From Alphaproteobacteria bacterium (GTDB lineage Bacteria; Pseudomonadota; Alphaproteobacteria; TMED109): a DNA stretch of 64,000 nt. The position numbers and the translations under genes were made by a program. Shown here one piece after another: positions 37,163 to 45,878 of the stretch; the first letter of the stretch is position 1; each line of letters begins with the position of its first letter. The stretch lies in assembly GCA_022825705.1 (NCBI GenBank), contig JAJDWH010000010.1:124001-188000 (forward strand), read 5' to 3'. The notes beneath the pieces are model-generated. The model was not told the origin of the DNA. It saw only the letters and a program-made list of their open reading frames with translations, and ran no database searches.

Positions 37163-38572
37163 TCACAGGCTCGGCCGGCGATGGCGCCAGGGGCGGGCCT
37201 CCTCCAGCGCGGCGCCGATGCGGAGCACCGTCAGGTCGTCGAAGCGGCGGCCGACGATCTGCAGGCCCGTGGGCAGCCCCTGAGAGGAGAAGCCTGAGGG
37301 AACCGAGAGCGCAGGCAGCTTGAGCGCGTTGAACTGCATGGTCATGTCCATGCCCAGGTGCCGGCCGTCGTCGGTGTCGCCCATGGAGCCGAGTTCGTCG
37401 TAGTCAACTGGTGGCGCCGGGATCGATTCGGTCGGGCAGAGCAGCGCGTCGCAGCGCTCGAGGATCGGCCGCAGCGCGTTCCAGGCATCGGTGTAGACCG
37501 TCTCCGTTTTCATGAGATCGACCGCGCTCATCGCCCGGGCCCCCTCCATTGCCGCGATCACGGAGGGGTGCATCAGGTCCCGCCAGCGCTCCAGATGCCG
37601 GCCGAAATGCGTGGCCTGAAACACGCCCCAGTAGGCCAGCCACGCGTCGTTGAACTCCCTGCTCCAGCCGAGCTCGACGGGCTCGACCTCCGCGCCTGCC
37701 TGCGCGAGGGCGTCGGCGGCGGTGCGGGTGTTCGCCGCCACGTCAGGATCGACCCGGTAGTAGCCGAGGTCGATCGAGAGCGCGAGTCGCAGGCCGCGCA
37801 CGTCGCTCGGCGGCGGCACCTCAATTGCCAACGCCGGCGCGAGCGAGTTGAGGTCGCGCTCGTTCGGCCCTTGGCACAGCTTCAGGAACAGCGCCGCGTC
37901 CGCCACGGTGCGCGAGAGCGGGCCGTGGCAGCACATGTAGTCGAACTGGGTCGGCAGGAACTCGAAGGGGATCCGGCCCGAGCTCGGCTTCATTCCGACG
38001 CAGCCGCTGTGCGAGGCGGGGATCCGCACCGAGCCGCCGGCGTCCGAGCCTTCCGCAAGCGGCACGCAGCCCGCCACGACGGCGGCGGCGGAGCCGCCCG
38101 ACGACCCGCCCGGCGTGTGGTCCGGGTTCCACGGGTTGCGGGTGATCCCCCACAGAGGGCTGTCGGTGAGGCTGGAGAACGCGAACTCGGGCGTCGTCGT
38201 CTTGCCCACCATGATGGCGCCGGCCGCACACAGATTCTGCACCACCAGCGCGTCGAAATCGGGCACCCAGTCCCTGTAGGCGTGGGAGCCGAAGGTGGTG
38301 GTCTTGCCCTTGGTGGGGGTGAGGTCCTTGATGGCGATGGGCACCCCGTGCAATGGGCCCACCTCGCCGCCCGCCGCAAGGGCCCGCTCGGCCGCGCGCG
38401 CCTGCTCGATGGCATCCGAGGGGTACGTGGAGCAGAAACAGTTGAGCGTCGGGTTGACCTCCTCGATGCGCTCAAGAGCGTTCGTCACCAGCTCGACCGG
38501 CGACAGCGAACCCTCGCGGATGAGGGCGGCGGCTTCGATTGCCGAGAGGTAGGAGAGTTGGTCGTTGCTCAT
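37163..38572 (-). CDS. Amidase signature family hydrolase
   Basis: This 469-aa serine hydrolase cleaves amide bonds. The Ser-cisSer-Lys triad is complete: Lys82 (GVPIAIKDLTPTKG), Ser157 (TPGGSSGGSAAAV) and nucleophile Ser181 (EGSDAGGSVRIPAS). The genomic context gives no glutamyl-tRNA amidotransferase partners, so this is a catabolic or detoxifying amidase rather than GatA. Length is normal for the family. Confidence 0.93.
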   Translation of the reverse strand: MSNDQLSYLSAIEAAALIREGSLSPVELVTNALERIEEVNPTLNCFCSTYPSDAIEQARAAERALAAGGEVGPLHGVPIAIKDLTPTKGKTTTFGSHAYRDWVPDFDALVVQNLCAAGAIMVGKTTTPEFAFSSLTDSPLWGITRNPWNPDHTPGGSSGGSAAAVVAGCVPLAEGSDAGGSVRIPASHSGCVGMKPSSGRIPFEFLPTQFDYMCCHGPLSRTVADAALFLKLCQGPNERDLNSLAPALAIEVPPPSDVRGLRLALSIDLGYYRVDPDVAANTRTAADALAQAGAEVEPVELGWSREFNDAWLAYWGVFQATHFGRHLERWRDLMHPSVIAAMEGARAMSAVDLMKTETVYTDAWNALRPILERCDALLCPTESIPAPPVDYDELGSMGDTDDGRHLGMDMTMQFNALKLPALSVPSGFSSQGLPTGLQIVGRRFDDLTVLRIGAALEEARPWRHRRPSL

Positions 38573-39145
38573 GGCTGACCCCCGGCTCGTGGGGGCGCGT
38601 TTCCCGCTGCGATGCCGGGTGGCGCAGCGCCAACCGTTGTTCCGGCGGTCGCACCGGCCGGGGCCGCGTGGGACGACAACGCGTCGGCGCCCTTGGCCGA
38701 CGGCACACCCGGACGTGGCGGATCAACGCGGTGCCACGTCACATCCGGAAGCGGCAAACGGCAAAGCGGTCGGTTCCAGTACGAACGGCGGTTGATTGGC
38801 ATCAAGATCCCTGTTCGCAGTGTCCCCACTGCGTCCTGGAACCCGATCCGCCGTCGGCACCGCTCTGCTCCGTCGATAACCGCACTCGATCGAGAGACCG
38901 TCAACGTGCTGAAGCTCAAACGAGACCGGACACCTGGGACAGGTCCATCACGAGCACAGGCACGGGACGGAGCGGATGGTGGTCAATCTCGCCGAGGTCG
39001 CGGTCGACGAGCCGAAAACCGGGCCCAACTGCAGTCAATGCTTATGTCTCCGGCAGCGACGCGATACGACCCCGCCCGGCGGCAGTGTGCGCGCTGGCGT
39101 CTGCTCGGTCGATGCACGCGGTGCATTTGTCCTTCAGGCACCCCC
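38573..39145. other. Region without a recognisable gene
   Basis: About 570 bases between the amidase start and the end of the second TonB receptor. Long plus-strand frames pass through but are antisense extensions of the receptor and have no family motifs. I see no RNA gene or repeat. Confidence 0.5.
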
Positions 39146-41623
39146 TCAGAAGTGCATGTTGAGGGTCGCGAAAAAGGTGCGTCCCCAGCCGGCTGCACGC
39201 GGCCCGTCGGTGACAGAGGGATTCGCGGTATTCGTGGAGAGCTTCGTGTCGGTGACGTTGTACACACCCGCGGTTACCCGCATGTTTTCGAGCCCCAGTG
39301 GCTTTTTCCAGTCGAGCGTCACGTCGTGGCCGGTCCAGGAACTGAATCGTCCGTCGCCCCACCGGCTCTCGATCTCGTCGCGGTAGTTCAAGGCCCAGAA
39401 AACCGTAAGATCGCCGCGTCCAACCGACGTCACGATGCGCACTGCGTTGCGTGGGAGCGGAAACCGCTGCTCCTCGCCGGCGATGTGCTCCTCGCTGTCG
39501 GTGACGTAACGCCAGAACCCGCGCATGGCGACGAAGCCCCAGCCGGTTTCTGTACGCGCCCCGAATCGGGTGTTGACTCCCGAAATCTCGTTTTTGACGA
39601 TGTTGGCGAAGCTGTCGTGGATGGTGATGTCTCCGGCCGCGCGCTCGATGCAGTTGCTGCCGCCGTCCGGTGGGCACTCGGGGTGGTTCAGCATCGCCCA
39701 GGTCGCGTCGTGCTGCCCGGCCAGATCCGAAGTTGTGAGCCGGTACCAGTCGACGACAAGGTAGTACGGCCCTTTTCGGGCTTCGGCGCCGATGGAGTGC
39801 CTCTCCGATCCCGACGGCTGGAGTTCGGGGTTGCCGGTCGTGCGGCGCGTTACCTGCCGGTAGTTCGCCGTGTCGCACGTGCGCGGTGGCGGCCCGCTCT
39901 CCGGGATGCAACGGACATAGGGGTGGTCTTGCGCCGCGGTGCTGTGCAGGTGGTACATGGAGGGTGCCCCCTCGCCCGCGCTCCACGAGCCGCGCAGCGT
40001 GATGATGTCGCTCGGGCGGTACTCGGCTCCGAGGCGCCACGCGCGCAGCCCGCCGACATCATCGTATTCGTCGGCCCGTGCTGCGGCTCTCACGTCCACG
40101 GCGTCGGCGAGCGGCAGGGACACCTCGGCGAAGGCTGCCGCCGCATCGCGCTCACCGGCGTAGCTGGTGCCGCCCGACCCGAGCACCCCGTTGACGTCGC
40201 GGGTCCGGCCATCGCTTGCCCGGAACGCCAGCAGTCGGTGGGACTCCGCGCTGCCAAGTTCGACCCCCGCGGTCCATGCCGTGGTGCGCCCGCCGATGCC
40301 CGGCCCGGCGCCCTCGAGCGCAAGACGTGCGCCCAGATACCTCGAGCCTAAGTCCTCCTCCTCGTGCAGGCTGCTCTTCTCGATCGCTTGCACGTGGTCC
40401 GGTTCCACCGACAGCGGATTTGTCAGGTCGTATCTTCCGGCCGCGATCTCGTGCGTGATCGTTTCGGCGTCCACGAAGGTATCACCCGACACCGCGCCAT
40501 CGAACCTGTAGGCTTCGACGCGGGCGTCGTAGCCGAGGCTTTCGGTGAGCCGGCCCCTGATGCTGGCCGAGGCATCGAATTCCTCCGTGCTCCAATTCCA
40601 GTCTCGGTTGCCGTGGCCGATGAAACGGTGCCCGACCGAGAAGATGTTCTCACTCGTCACTTCGAACGCCGGGTCGGCCTTGCCCGCAGGTTCATTGATC
40701 GCGTCGAGCAGTTTTTCGCTCGGGGCGATGGAGAAGACACTGATCGACGGTGCGTAGCGGAACGCCCCGCGCCCGTGCGTGACGTTGGCGTCCACGTGGA
40801 GTTCGGCGCGCTCGCCAATCGGGTGGTTGAGGTTCAGGATCGCGTTCCTCTGGTCGTAGCTCGGGCTGTCCCACCAGAAATTGCCGTAGGCGAACCCGCA
40901 GCCTTTGTCGCCTGATTCGATCCCCGGCGGGTTGCTCAGCGGGCCGGTGTAGCCCAGCGCCTGGTCGCACGCGCCGAGCGGGACGGTTCTCAGTTCTTTC
41001 GTGCTCTGGTCAAAGATGTAGACGGTGTTGCCGCCGACACTCACGTTTCTCGCGTCGGCGAAGCTGCCGCCCTCCGTCCACTCCGAGCGGCTGTGCTCGC
41101 GGGTCTTGCCGGCAATCTCCTGGCGGTCGAGGATGTCAACGCCGACGGTCAAGCGACCGCCGTCGCCGATCGCGCCGCCCCATACGACGCTGCCCTGGCG
41201 CGCGTCGCCGCCGTCGCGGCTCGGCATCCGGGTGACGGCCCGCACGTCGAAACCGTCCAGATCCCTCCGCAGCACGAGGTTGAATGCGCCACGTACCGCA
41301 GCGTGGCCGCCGTGTATCCCCAGGCTCTCTGCCCTCAGCACCTCGATGCGCTCGATCGCCGACAGCGGGAGGGTGTCCAGATTGCCCGCAGTCGTTGTGT
41401 AGGGCCGCCCGTTGACCAGGATGAGCAGGTCGCGTCCGCCGGTGAAGAAATAGCGGATGATGCCCGTGTCGAGCATCTCGCCGAACGTCTGGGCGCCGGA
41501 GCGCTCAATGAAGCTGCGGTCGTACTCGGCGACGATCTCCGGGGCGGGTCCCAGCGTGTCGGCATTGACGTGCCCCGCCGCGAGCATCGCGGTTGCGGCA
41601 AGCGCTGCGAAAACTTGTCTCAT
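39146..41623 (-). CDS. TonB-dependent outer-membrane receptor
   Basis: This 825-aa receptor has a clean signal peptide (MRQVFAALAATAMLAAGHVNA) and goes almost straight into the plug: GAQTFGEMLDTG, GRDLLILVNGRPYTTT and LSAIERIEVLRAESLGIHGG. I see no TonB box between the signal peptide and the plug, unlike the receptor at 34-2670. The barrel ends in FFATLNMHF with the terminal Phe needed for outer-membrane assembly. The ligand is unknown; no transporter genes adjoin it. Confidence 0.93.
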   Translation of the reverse strand: MRQVFAALAATAMLAAGHVNADTLGPAPEIVAEYDRSFIERSGAQTFGEMLDTGIIRYFFTGGRDLLILVNGRPYTTTAGNLDTLPLSAIERIEVLRAESLGIHGGHAAVRGAFNLVLRRDLDGFDVRAVTRMPSRDGGDARQGSVVWGGAIGDGGRLTVGVDILDRQEIAGKTREHSRSEWTEGGSFADARNVSVGGNTVYIFDQSTKELRTVPLGACDQALGYTGPLSNPPGIESGDKGCGFAYGNFWWDSPSYDQRNAILNLNHPIGERAELHVDANVTHGRGAFRYAPSISVFSIAPSEKLLDAINEPAGKADPAFEVTSENIFSVGHRFIGHGNRDWNWSTEEFDASASIRGRLTESLGYDARVEAYRFDGAVSGDTFVDAETITHEIAAGRYDLTNPLSVEPDHVQAIEKSSLHEEEDLGSRYLGARLALEGAGPGIGGRTTAWTAGVELGSAESHRLLAFRASDGRTRDVNGVLGSGGTSYAGERDAAAAFAEVSLPLADAVDVRAAARADEYDDVGGLRAWRLGAEYRPSDIITLRGSWSAGEGAPSMYHLHSTAAQDHPYVRCIPESGPPPRTCDTANYRQVTRRTTGNPELQPSGSERHSIGAEARKGPYYLVVDWYRLTTSDLAGQHDATWAMLNHPECPPDGGSNCIERAAGDITIHDSFANIVKNEISGVNTRFGARTETGWGFVAMRGFWRYVTDSEEHIAGEEQRFPLPRNAVRIVTSVGRGDLTVFWALNYRDEIESRWGDGRFSSWTGHDVTLDWKKPLGLENMRVTAGVYNVTDTKLSTNTANPSVTDGPRAAGWGRTFFATLNMHF

Positions 41624-42282
41624 CGTGGATTCACCAATTCGCTCGTGGATGTGCTGATTATCGCCTGGGCCAGTCGCATGTCAGCGCGCAGCGACGACCA
41701 GCCAAGTTTACTCGACCAGCCCGGGTGACGTCTTCTTTGTGCTTGTCGCGGTACGTCGTCGGGTGCGCGCAGCTGAGCACGCTTCGTCGAAGAACGCGGT
41801 GCACACTTCGACGAACCGAAGCGCCGGTACTCTGTCAATCGGGGTTCAGCGGTTGGGCGAGATCATCGACGCGGCGCACACCACACGGGCTCTCGCCGAA
41901 AAGATCGCGGGGCCCATGCCGGCGGAACCAAGGCGGCTGACTGCAGCTACAGCTCGAAGTCTCATCGGAAGCCCCGAAACCGAAGCCCGGGGCACGAGAC
42001 TGACGACGTTGCGACGCTCGCCGTGTAGTTGAGTCGGCGGGCAGCGGCGGGGCGCTCCATGCGCTGGCAAACGGACTTAGGGCCGATCGCTTGCGGTTCT
42101 CGAAGCCCGATTGGTTTGAGGCCCAAGCCCAATTCGCGAGCAAATACGTCGACACAACTGGCCTTGCGAGTCCGTGTGCATTCGGGTGCTTGCCTTCACG
42201 CGGCCCCGGGGCGCCACAACCGAGGAGGTCGCACGTTGCGGCGATGCCCGTATCTGCTTGTCCGCGCTTCACCGCGCGGGCG
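41624..42282. other. 660-base region without a recognisable gene
   Basis: This region lies upstream of the TonB receptor and downstream of the PhyH-family gene. It should hold the receptor promoter. The overlapping frames on both strands lack family features. Confidence 0.5.
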
Positions 42283-43452
42283 TCAGATCGCCAGGTCCTT
42301 TGTGTTGTAGTCGCGGAGAACCCGCTCGTAGGTCTCGTCGTTGAAGCGGAACCGGTCCTCCTGCCCCGCAAAGGGCCGGTAGCGGAATGGCGTTTCTTCG
42401 GGATAGCGCTGGCGCCGCGCGTCGATGGCGACCTGGATCACGGCTGAGCGGTCGAAGACGCGCTGCTCGTCATAGATCTGGTCGGCACCCATGTTGAGCT
42501 TGCCCCGCTGGCCCAGAACCGACCGCCGGCGGTGGAAGCCCATGGTGATCGAGATGCGCTTGTCGGGCGAGCTGTTCGCGAAAGAGCAGTGCAACATTTG
42601 GCGGTTGACGATCGTGACATCGCCGGGCTCGCAAACGAGCGGCACGGCGTCCGGCAGTTTTTCATCGCCGCCGTTCTCGACGACGCGGCGTCTGATGTCG
42701 ATCCGTCCCTGCTTGTGGGTGCCTGGCACGACCCAGAGGCAATTGGCAGGCGTCGTCGGATACAGCTGCAATTGGAAGTTGAAGCCGTGGATGCCTTCGT
42801 CCCAGTCGGGCGATTCCCAGTGGGTGACGCCGTCCTGGTGCCATGCGACGGAGCCGCCAACGCCTGCCTGCTTGACGAAGATCGCGTCGTTGTAGGGGAC
42901 GAAGTCCGCCCCATTGATCGCTTCCGCCACGGCCAGGAGGTGCGGATGGCCGTAGACCCGGAGCGCCGCCGGCATCGTTTGGCACATGCCGTACATCAGG
43001 AAGACCACATATTCCGGCGCATCGGCGTCGGGCTGCGGCTGGACCATTTGGTGCGGATGCCGGCCGTTGAGCTTGGCCGTACCGCCCCAGAGGTCGGAGA
43101 GCGGCTTCACCAGCGTGTAGGGCTCGCGCGCGAAGTCCCGCCCGAGGGCCGGGCGGCCGTGCCTGTCCAGATCGGCTCCCGGACGCATGGGCGCGCGCTC
43201 GATCATCATGTCGGCGTCGCGTCGGAGCTCGTCCAGCTCCGCTTCGCCGACCACGCCCTGGAACACGTAGAAACCGTGCTTCCAGTAAGCCTTCAGGATG
43301 TCGGGATGCAGGCTGCCGTCGGTGCCGAACCGGACCGGCCCGCGATTGGCGAGTTCGCGGGCGCGTTCCTCCCCGGCGCGAAGATAGGTCGCCGTGCGCT
43401 CGGCATGCTCGGCCCTGGTCGGTTCCATCCCTGCAGGCGAAATGTGTTTCAT
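42283..43452 (-). CDS. Phytanoyl-CoA dioxygenase (PhyH) family protein
   Basis: This 389-aa Fe(II)/2-oxoglutarate oxygenase hydroxylates a small molecule or acyl chain. The facial triad is visible: His205 and Asp207 in SVAWHQDGVTHWE, and distal His288 in NRQMLHCSFANSSPDKRI, with Arg299 as the 2-oxoglutarate anchor. It is longer than the minimal PhyH domain because of an N-terminal extension of about 50 residues. The substrate is unknown. The epoxide hydrolase upstream on the same strand (260-base gap) may be functionally linked. Confidence 0.92.
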   Translation of the reverse strand: MKHISPAGMEPTRAEHAERTATYLRAGEERARELANRGPVRFGTDGSLHPDILKAYWKHGFYVFQGVVGEAELDELRRDADMMIERAPMRPGADLDRHGRPALGRDFAREPYTLVKPLSDLWGGTAKLNGRHPHQMVQPQPDADAPEYVVFLMYGMCQTMPAALRVYGHPHLLAVAEAINGADFVPYNDAIFVKQAGVGGSVAWHQDGVTHWESPDWDEGIHGFNFQLQLYPTTPANCLWVVPGTHKQGRIDIRRRVVENGGDEKLPDAVPLVCEPGDVTIVNRQMLHCSFANSSPDKRISITMGFHRRRSVLGQRGKLNMGADQIYDEQRVFDRSAVIQVAIDARRQRYPEETPFRYRPFAGQEDRFRFNDETYERVLRDYNTKDLAI

Positions 43453-43712
43453 GGCGGATCACCCGCAACCGTCAACTCCAGCGAAATCCTAGGCAAGCGC
43501 TTGCCTTGCCACAATGGTCTGCTGCCCGTCAGCGCGAAGTGATTTCCAAGCGTTGATGATATTCTGTCGATGTCCGCCAACATCATCGGCGAGTGACGGG
43601 CAGCCTGAAGCCGACGACGCATCGCCCATCTTCACTTCAAAGGAACAAGGTCACGCCCTACGCGGATGACGCATCCTGTCCGGGACGGGGCAGCGTCAAT
43701 TCAGGAAGGAGC

Positions 43713-44876
43713 CTACGAGAACCGGCCCCTGAAGAATGTCCGGATGTCTGTGGCGAGCAGTTCAGGTTGCTCGAGCGCCGCGAAATGTCCGCCCCTCGGC
43801 ATCTCCGTCCAGCGGACGATGTTGTACGCCCGCTCCACCCACTGGCGCGGTCCGATCAGAATCTCCCTGGGAAATACCGCCATGGCCGTCGGTACCTCGA
43901 CCCGTTGGCCAGCCGGGAGTATCGCGCGGTCGCCGGTGTGCAGGTGCTCGTAGTAAATGCGTGCGGCGGAGGCGATGCTTCCCGTCGCCCAGTAGAGCAT
44001 CAGGTTCGTCAGGAACTCGTCGCGCGTGACCGCGTTCTCGAGGACACCGTCGCAATCGGTCCAGGCGGTGAACTTTTCCAGGAACCATCCGAGGAGCCCG
44101 GCCGGTGAATCGTGCAGGCCGTAGCCGAGCGACGTCGGGCGCGTGCCCTGGATCGCGAAGTAGGCCATGTCCTCGGCAAACATCGCGCGCGCATCGCCCA
44201 GCCACTCCTTCTCCTCGTCGTCAAGAGGCCGGGAACTGCCTCCGGTCTTCGCCCGATAGCCCTGCATGTTCAGGTGCAGCCCCACGACGGACTCGGGATG
44301 GCGCATCGCCATCCCTGAAGCAACGAGCGCACCCCAGTCGCCGCCCTGCGCGGCGTAGCGCTTGTAACCAAGTACGTCGTGCATGAGCGTGTGCATGATT
44401 TCGGCAACCGCACCCGGGTGCATCCCAGGCTCGCGTGGCGCCTCCGAGAACGCAAAACCCGGAAGGGACGGCGCAATGACATGAAAGGCGTCTGCGGCGT
44501 CGCCCCCGTGCAGCTCCGGGCGGGTCAGCATCTCGGTGAGTTTGTGGAACTCGAAGAATGAACCTGGCCATCCATGCAGGATGAGGAGTGGAGCGGCACG
44601 TGCGTGGGGCGAACGCTCGTGCACGAAATGTAGCCGCAACCCGGCCACCCGTGCGGTGAAGTGGGAAAGCCGGTTGAGATCAGCCTCCGCCGCCCGCCAG
44701 TCGTACCCGTTCGCCCAGTAGGAAGCGTAGCGCTGGACGGCGCGGAGCTCCGCGCCCTGCTGCCATCCGTATCCGTCGATTTGGTCGGGCCAACGCGTGC
44801 GACCCAGGCGTTCGCGTAGATCCGCGATCGCATCCTGCGGCACTTCGACACGGAACGGTGCAGGGTCGACGGTCAT
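43713..44876 (-). CDS. Epoxide hydrolase, alpha/beta-hydrolase with EHN domain
   Basis: This 387-aa hydrolase opens epoxides to diols. The N-terminal epoxide-hydrolase domain (FRVEVPQDAIADLRERLGRT, then RWP) precedes the alpha/beta core. The oxyanion motif is ILHGWPGSFFEFHKL, nucleophile Asp180 is in AQGGDWGALVASG, and the base His is in RGGHFAALEQPELL. These are the features of microsomal-type epoxide hydrolases. It probably detoxifies or degrades an aliphatic epoxide. Confidence 0.93.
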   Translation of the reverse strand: MTVDPAPFRVEVPQDAIADLRERLGRTRWPDQIDGYGWQQGAELRAVQRYASYWANGYDWRAAEADLNRLSHFTARVAGLRLHFVHERSPHARAAPLLILHGWPGSFFEFHKLTEMLTRPELHGGDAADAFHVIAPSLPGFAFSEAPREPGMHPGAVAEIMHTLMHDVLGYKRYAAQGGDWGALVASGMAMRHPESVVGLHLNMQGYRAKTGGSSRPLDDEEKEWLGDARAMFAEDMAYFAIQGTRPTSLGYGLHDSPAGLLGWFLEKFTAWTDCDGVLENAVTRDEFLTNLMLYWATGSIASAARIYYEHLHTGDRAILPAGQRVEVPTAMAVFPREILIGPRQWVERAYNIVRWTEMPRGGHFAALEQPELLATDIRTFFRGRFS

Positions 44877-44959
44877 TTCGTTTTCACGTCATCCTATTCC
44901 GGCGAGGATCTGTCGCGCCGGAGCAACGGCTCCCGATGACACCGTATCACTTGACCGGT

Positions 44960-45200
44960 ACTTGCTTCCTCCACCCGTGAAGAAACCCCACGCGCGCGCC
45001 TGCAGGCGCCCATAGGTCCGTTGGGAACCGAACGAAGCATGCAGGTCAGCCATTGTCGGGTACTCAGCAGTACCGACGTCGGGGTTCCGACGCGCACCGA
45101 ACCCGCGGTGCCCGCCCCCTCGGCGCCACTCTCGTCACGAATAACGAACGGGAGTTCGTGCATGTGCCCGGATTGAGGTTGGAAAACTGGCTGGCCAATG
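44960..45200. repeat. Eroded IS-like fragment, copy A
   Basis: On the plus strand, bases near 45018 encode GTERSMQVSHCRVLSSTDVG and then PTRTEPAVPAPSA, which aligns with a better-kept copy at 49531-49795 (GAERTIQVNHCRAASCTNF and PARTQHATPGPSA). The copies share nucleotide similarity over roughly 200 bases but are diverged and carry stops. The HCR...CTNF...PAR pattern suggests the zinc-finger start of a transposase; I cannot name the family. Confidence 0.45.
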
Positions 45201-45225
45201 CCCTGCGGCCGGGTCATTCTGTTGA

Positions 45226-45495
45226 CTAGCGCTTAATGCCGAATACGAATTTCACACCCTCCGGACCAGCGCGTTCCGTATGCGGAATATTGGGCTCGAG
45301 GGTGAACTCGTCGCCTTTTCCGCAAGTCGTGGCTTCGGTGCCACAATCCACCGTAAGCGTGCCGGACAATATGTAGGCGCGCGCCGTGTATGGATGACTG
45401 TGGGTCTCGTTGAACCTGTCCGCTTCCCATTCCAAGACGTCGATCTCCCGGAATCCATCGGCAGCAAGCTTTTCCTTCAAGGTTGCAATCTTCAT
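45226..45495 (-). CDS. Small cupin-domain protein
   Basis: This 89-aa single-cupin protein has the metal-binding motif ETHSHPYTARAYILSGTLTV and the second motif GKGDEFTLEPNIPHTER, giving His and Glu ligands. Small cupins of this kind bind metal and may be enzymes or sensors. The start at 45495 begins at the conserved MKIATLKEKL; the earlier in-frame ATG at 45531 adds 12 unconserved residues. It is a single gene, not clearly tied to its neighbours. Confidence 0.85.
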   Translation of the reverse strand: MKIATLKEKLAADGFREIDVLEWEADRFNETHSHPYTARAYILSGTLTVDCGTEATTCGKGDEFTLEPNIPHTERAGPEGVKFVFGIKR

Positions 45496-45878
45496 GTTCA
45501 GTTTCGCCCCCGACCGGCTCGCGACGACCATAGGTGACGCTCACAATCGCTGCAATCGACGAACCAGAATCACTGCAACTTGTTGGCATTGCACGCATTT
45601 GACATCCCGAAACGCCGTCTGACGCCATCGGATCTCAACGGGTCTCAGTGCGCCCAGGGAGAAGGTGACCTGCTCCTTGGGTTGCTCCGCTGGTGGGACC
45701 GGGACCGTCGATGATCTGGGGTGTGAGGTTGCGATGCTGACATGGTGGAAGTGCCAGGCGCCGTCCCTTTACCTGGCCGGAATCCGGTTCCGCGCTCCTG
45801 CATGTCGGACGAGCCACGGCTCACCCACGGCGGCACGTCATCGATGACCTCCCCCCTTCCGAACAGGGTAGCGGTGCG
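45496..45878. other. Intergenic region with an IS-terminus-like motif
   Basis: TGACCTGCTCC at 45666-45676 matches the inverted-repeat ends at 53556 and 57163. The minus strand beyond it reads WHFHHVSIATSHPRSSTVPV without a start. I take this as a degraded insertion-sequence end; no intact transposase is present. Confidence 0.35.

Noticed and set aside
35706..37283. 525-aa plus-strand frame
   Set aside because: Antisense to the MscS gene and part of the amidase; no motifs.
38612..40351. 579-aa plus-strand frame
   Set aside because: Mostly antisense to the second TonB receptor; the part before it has no family features.
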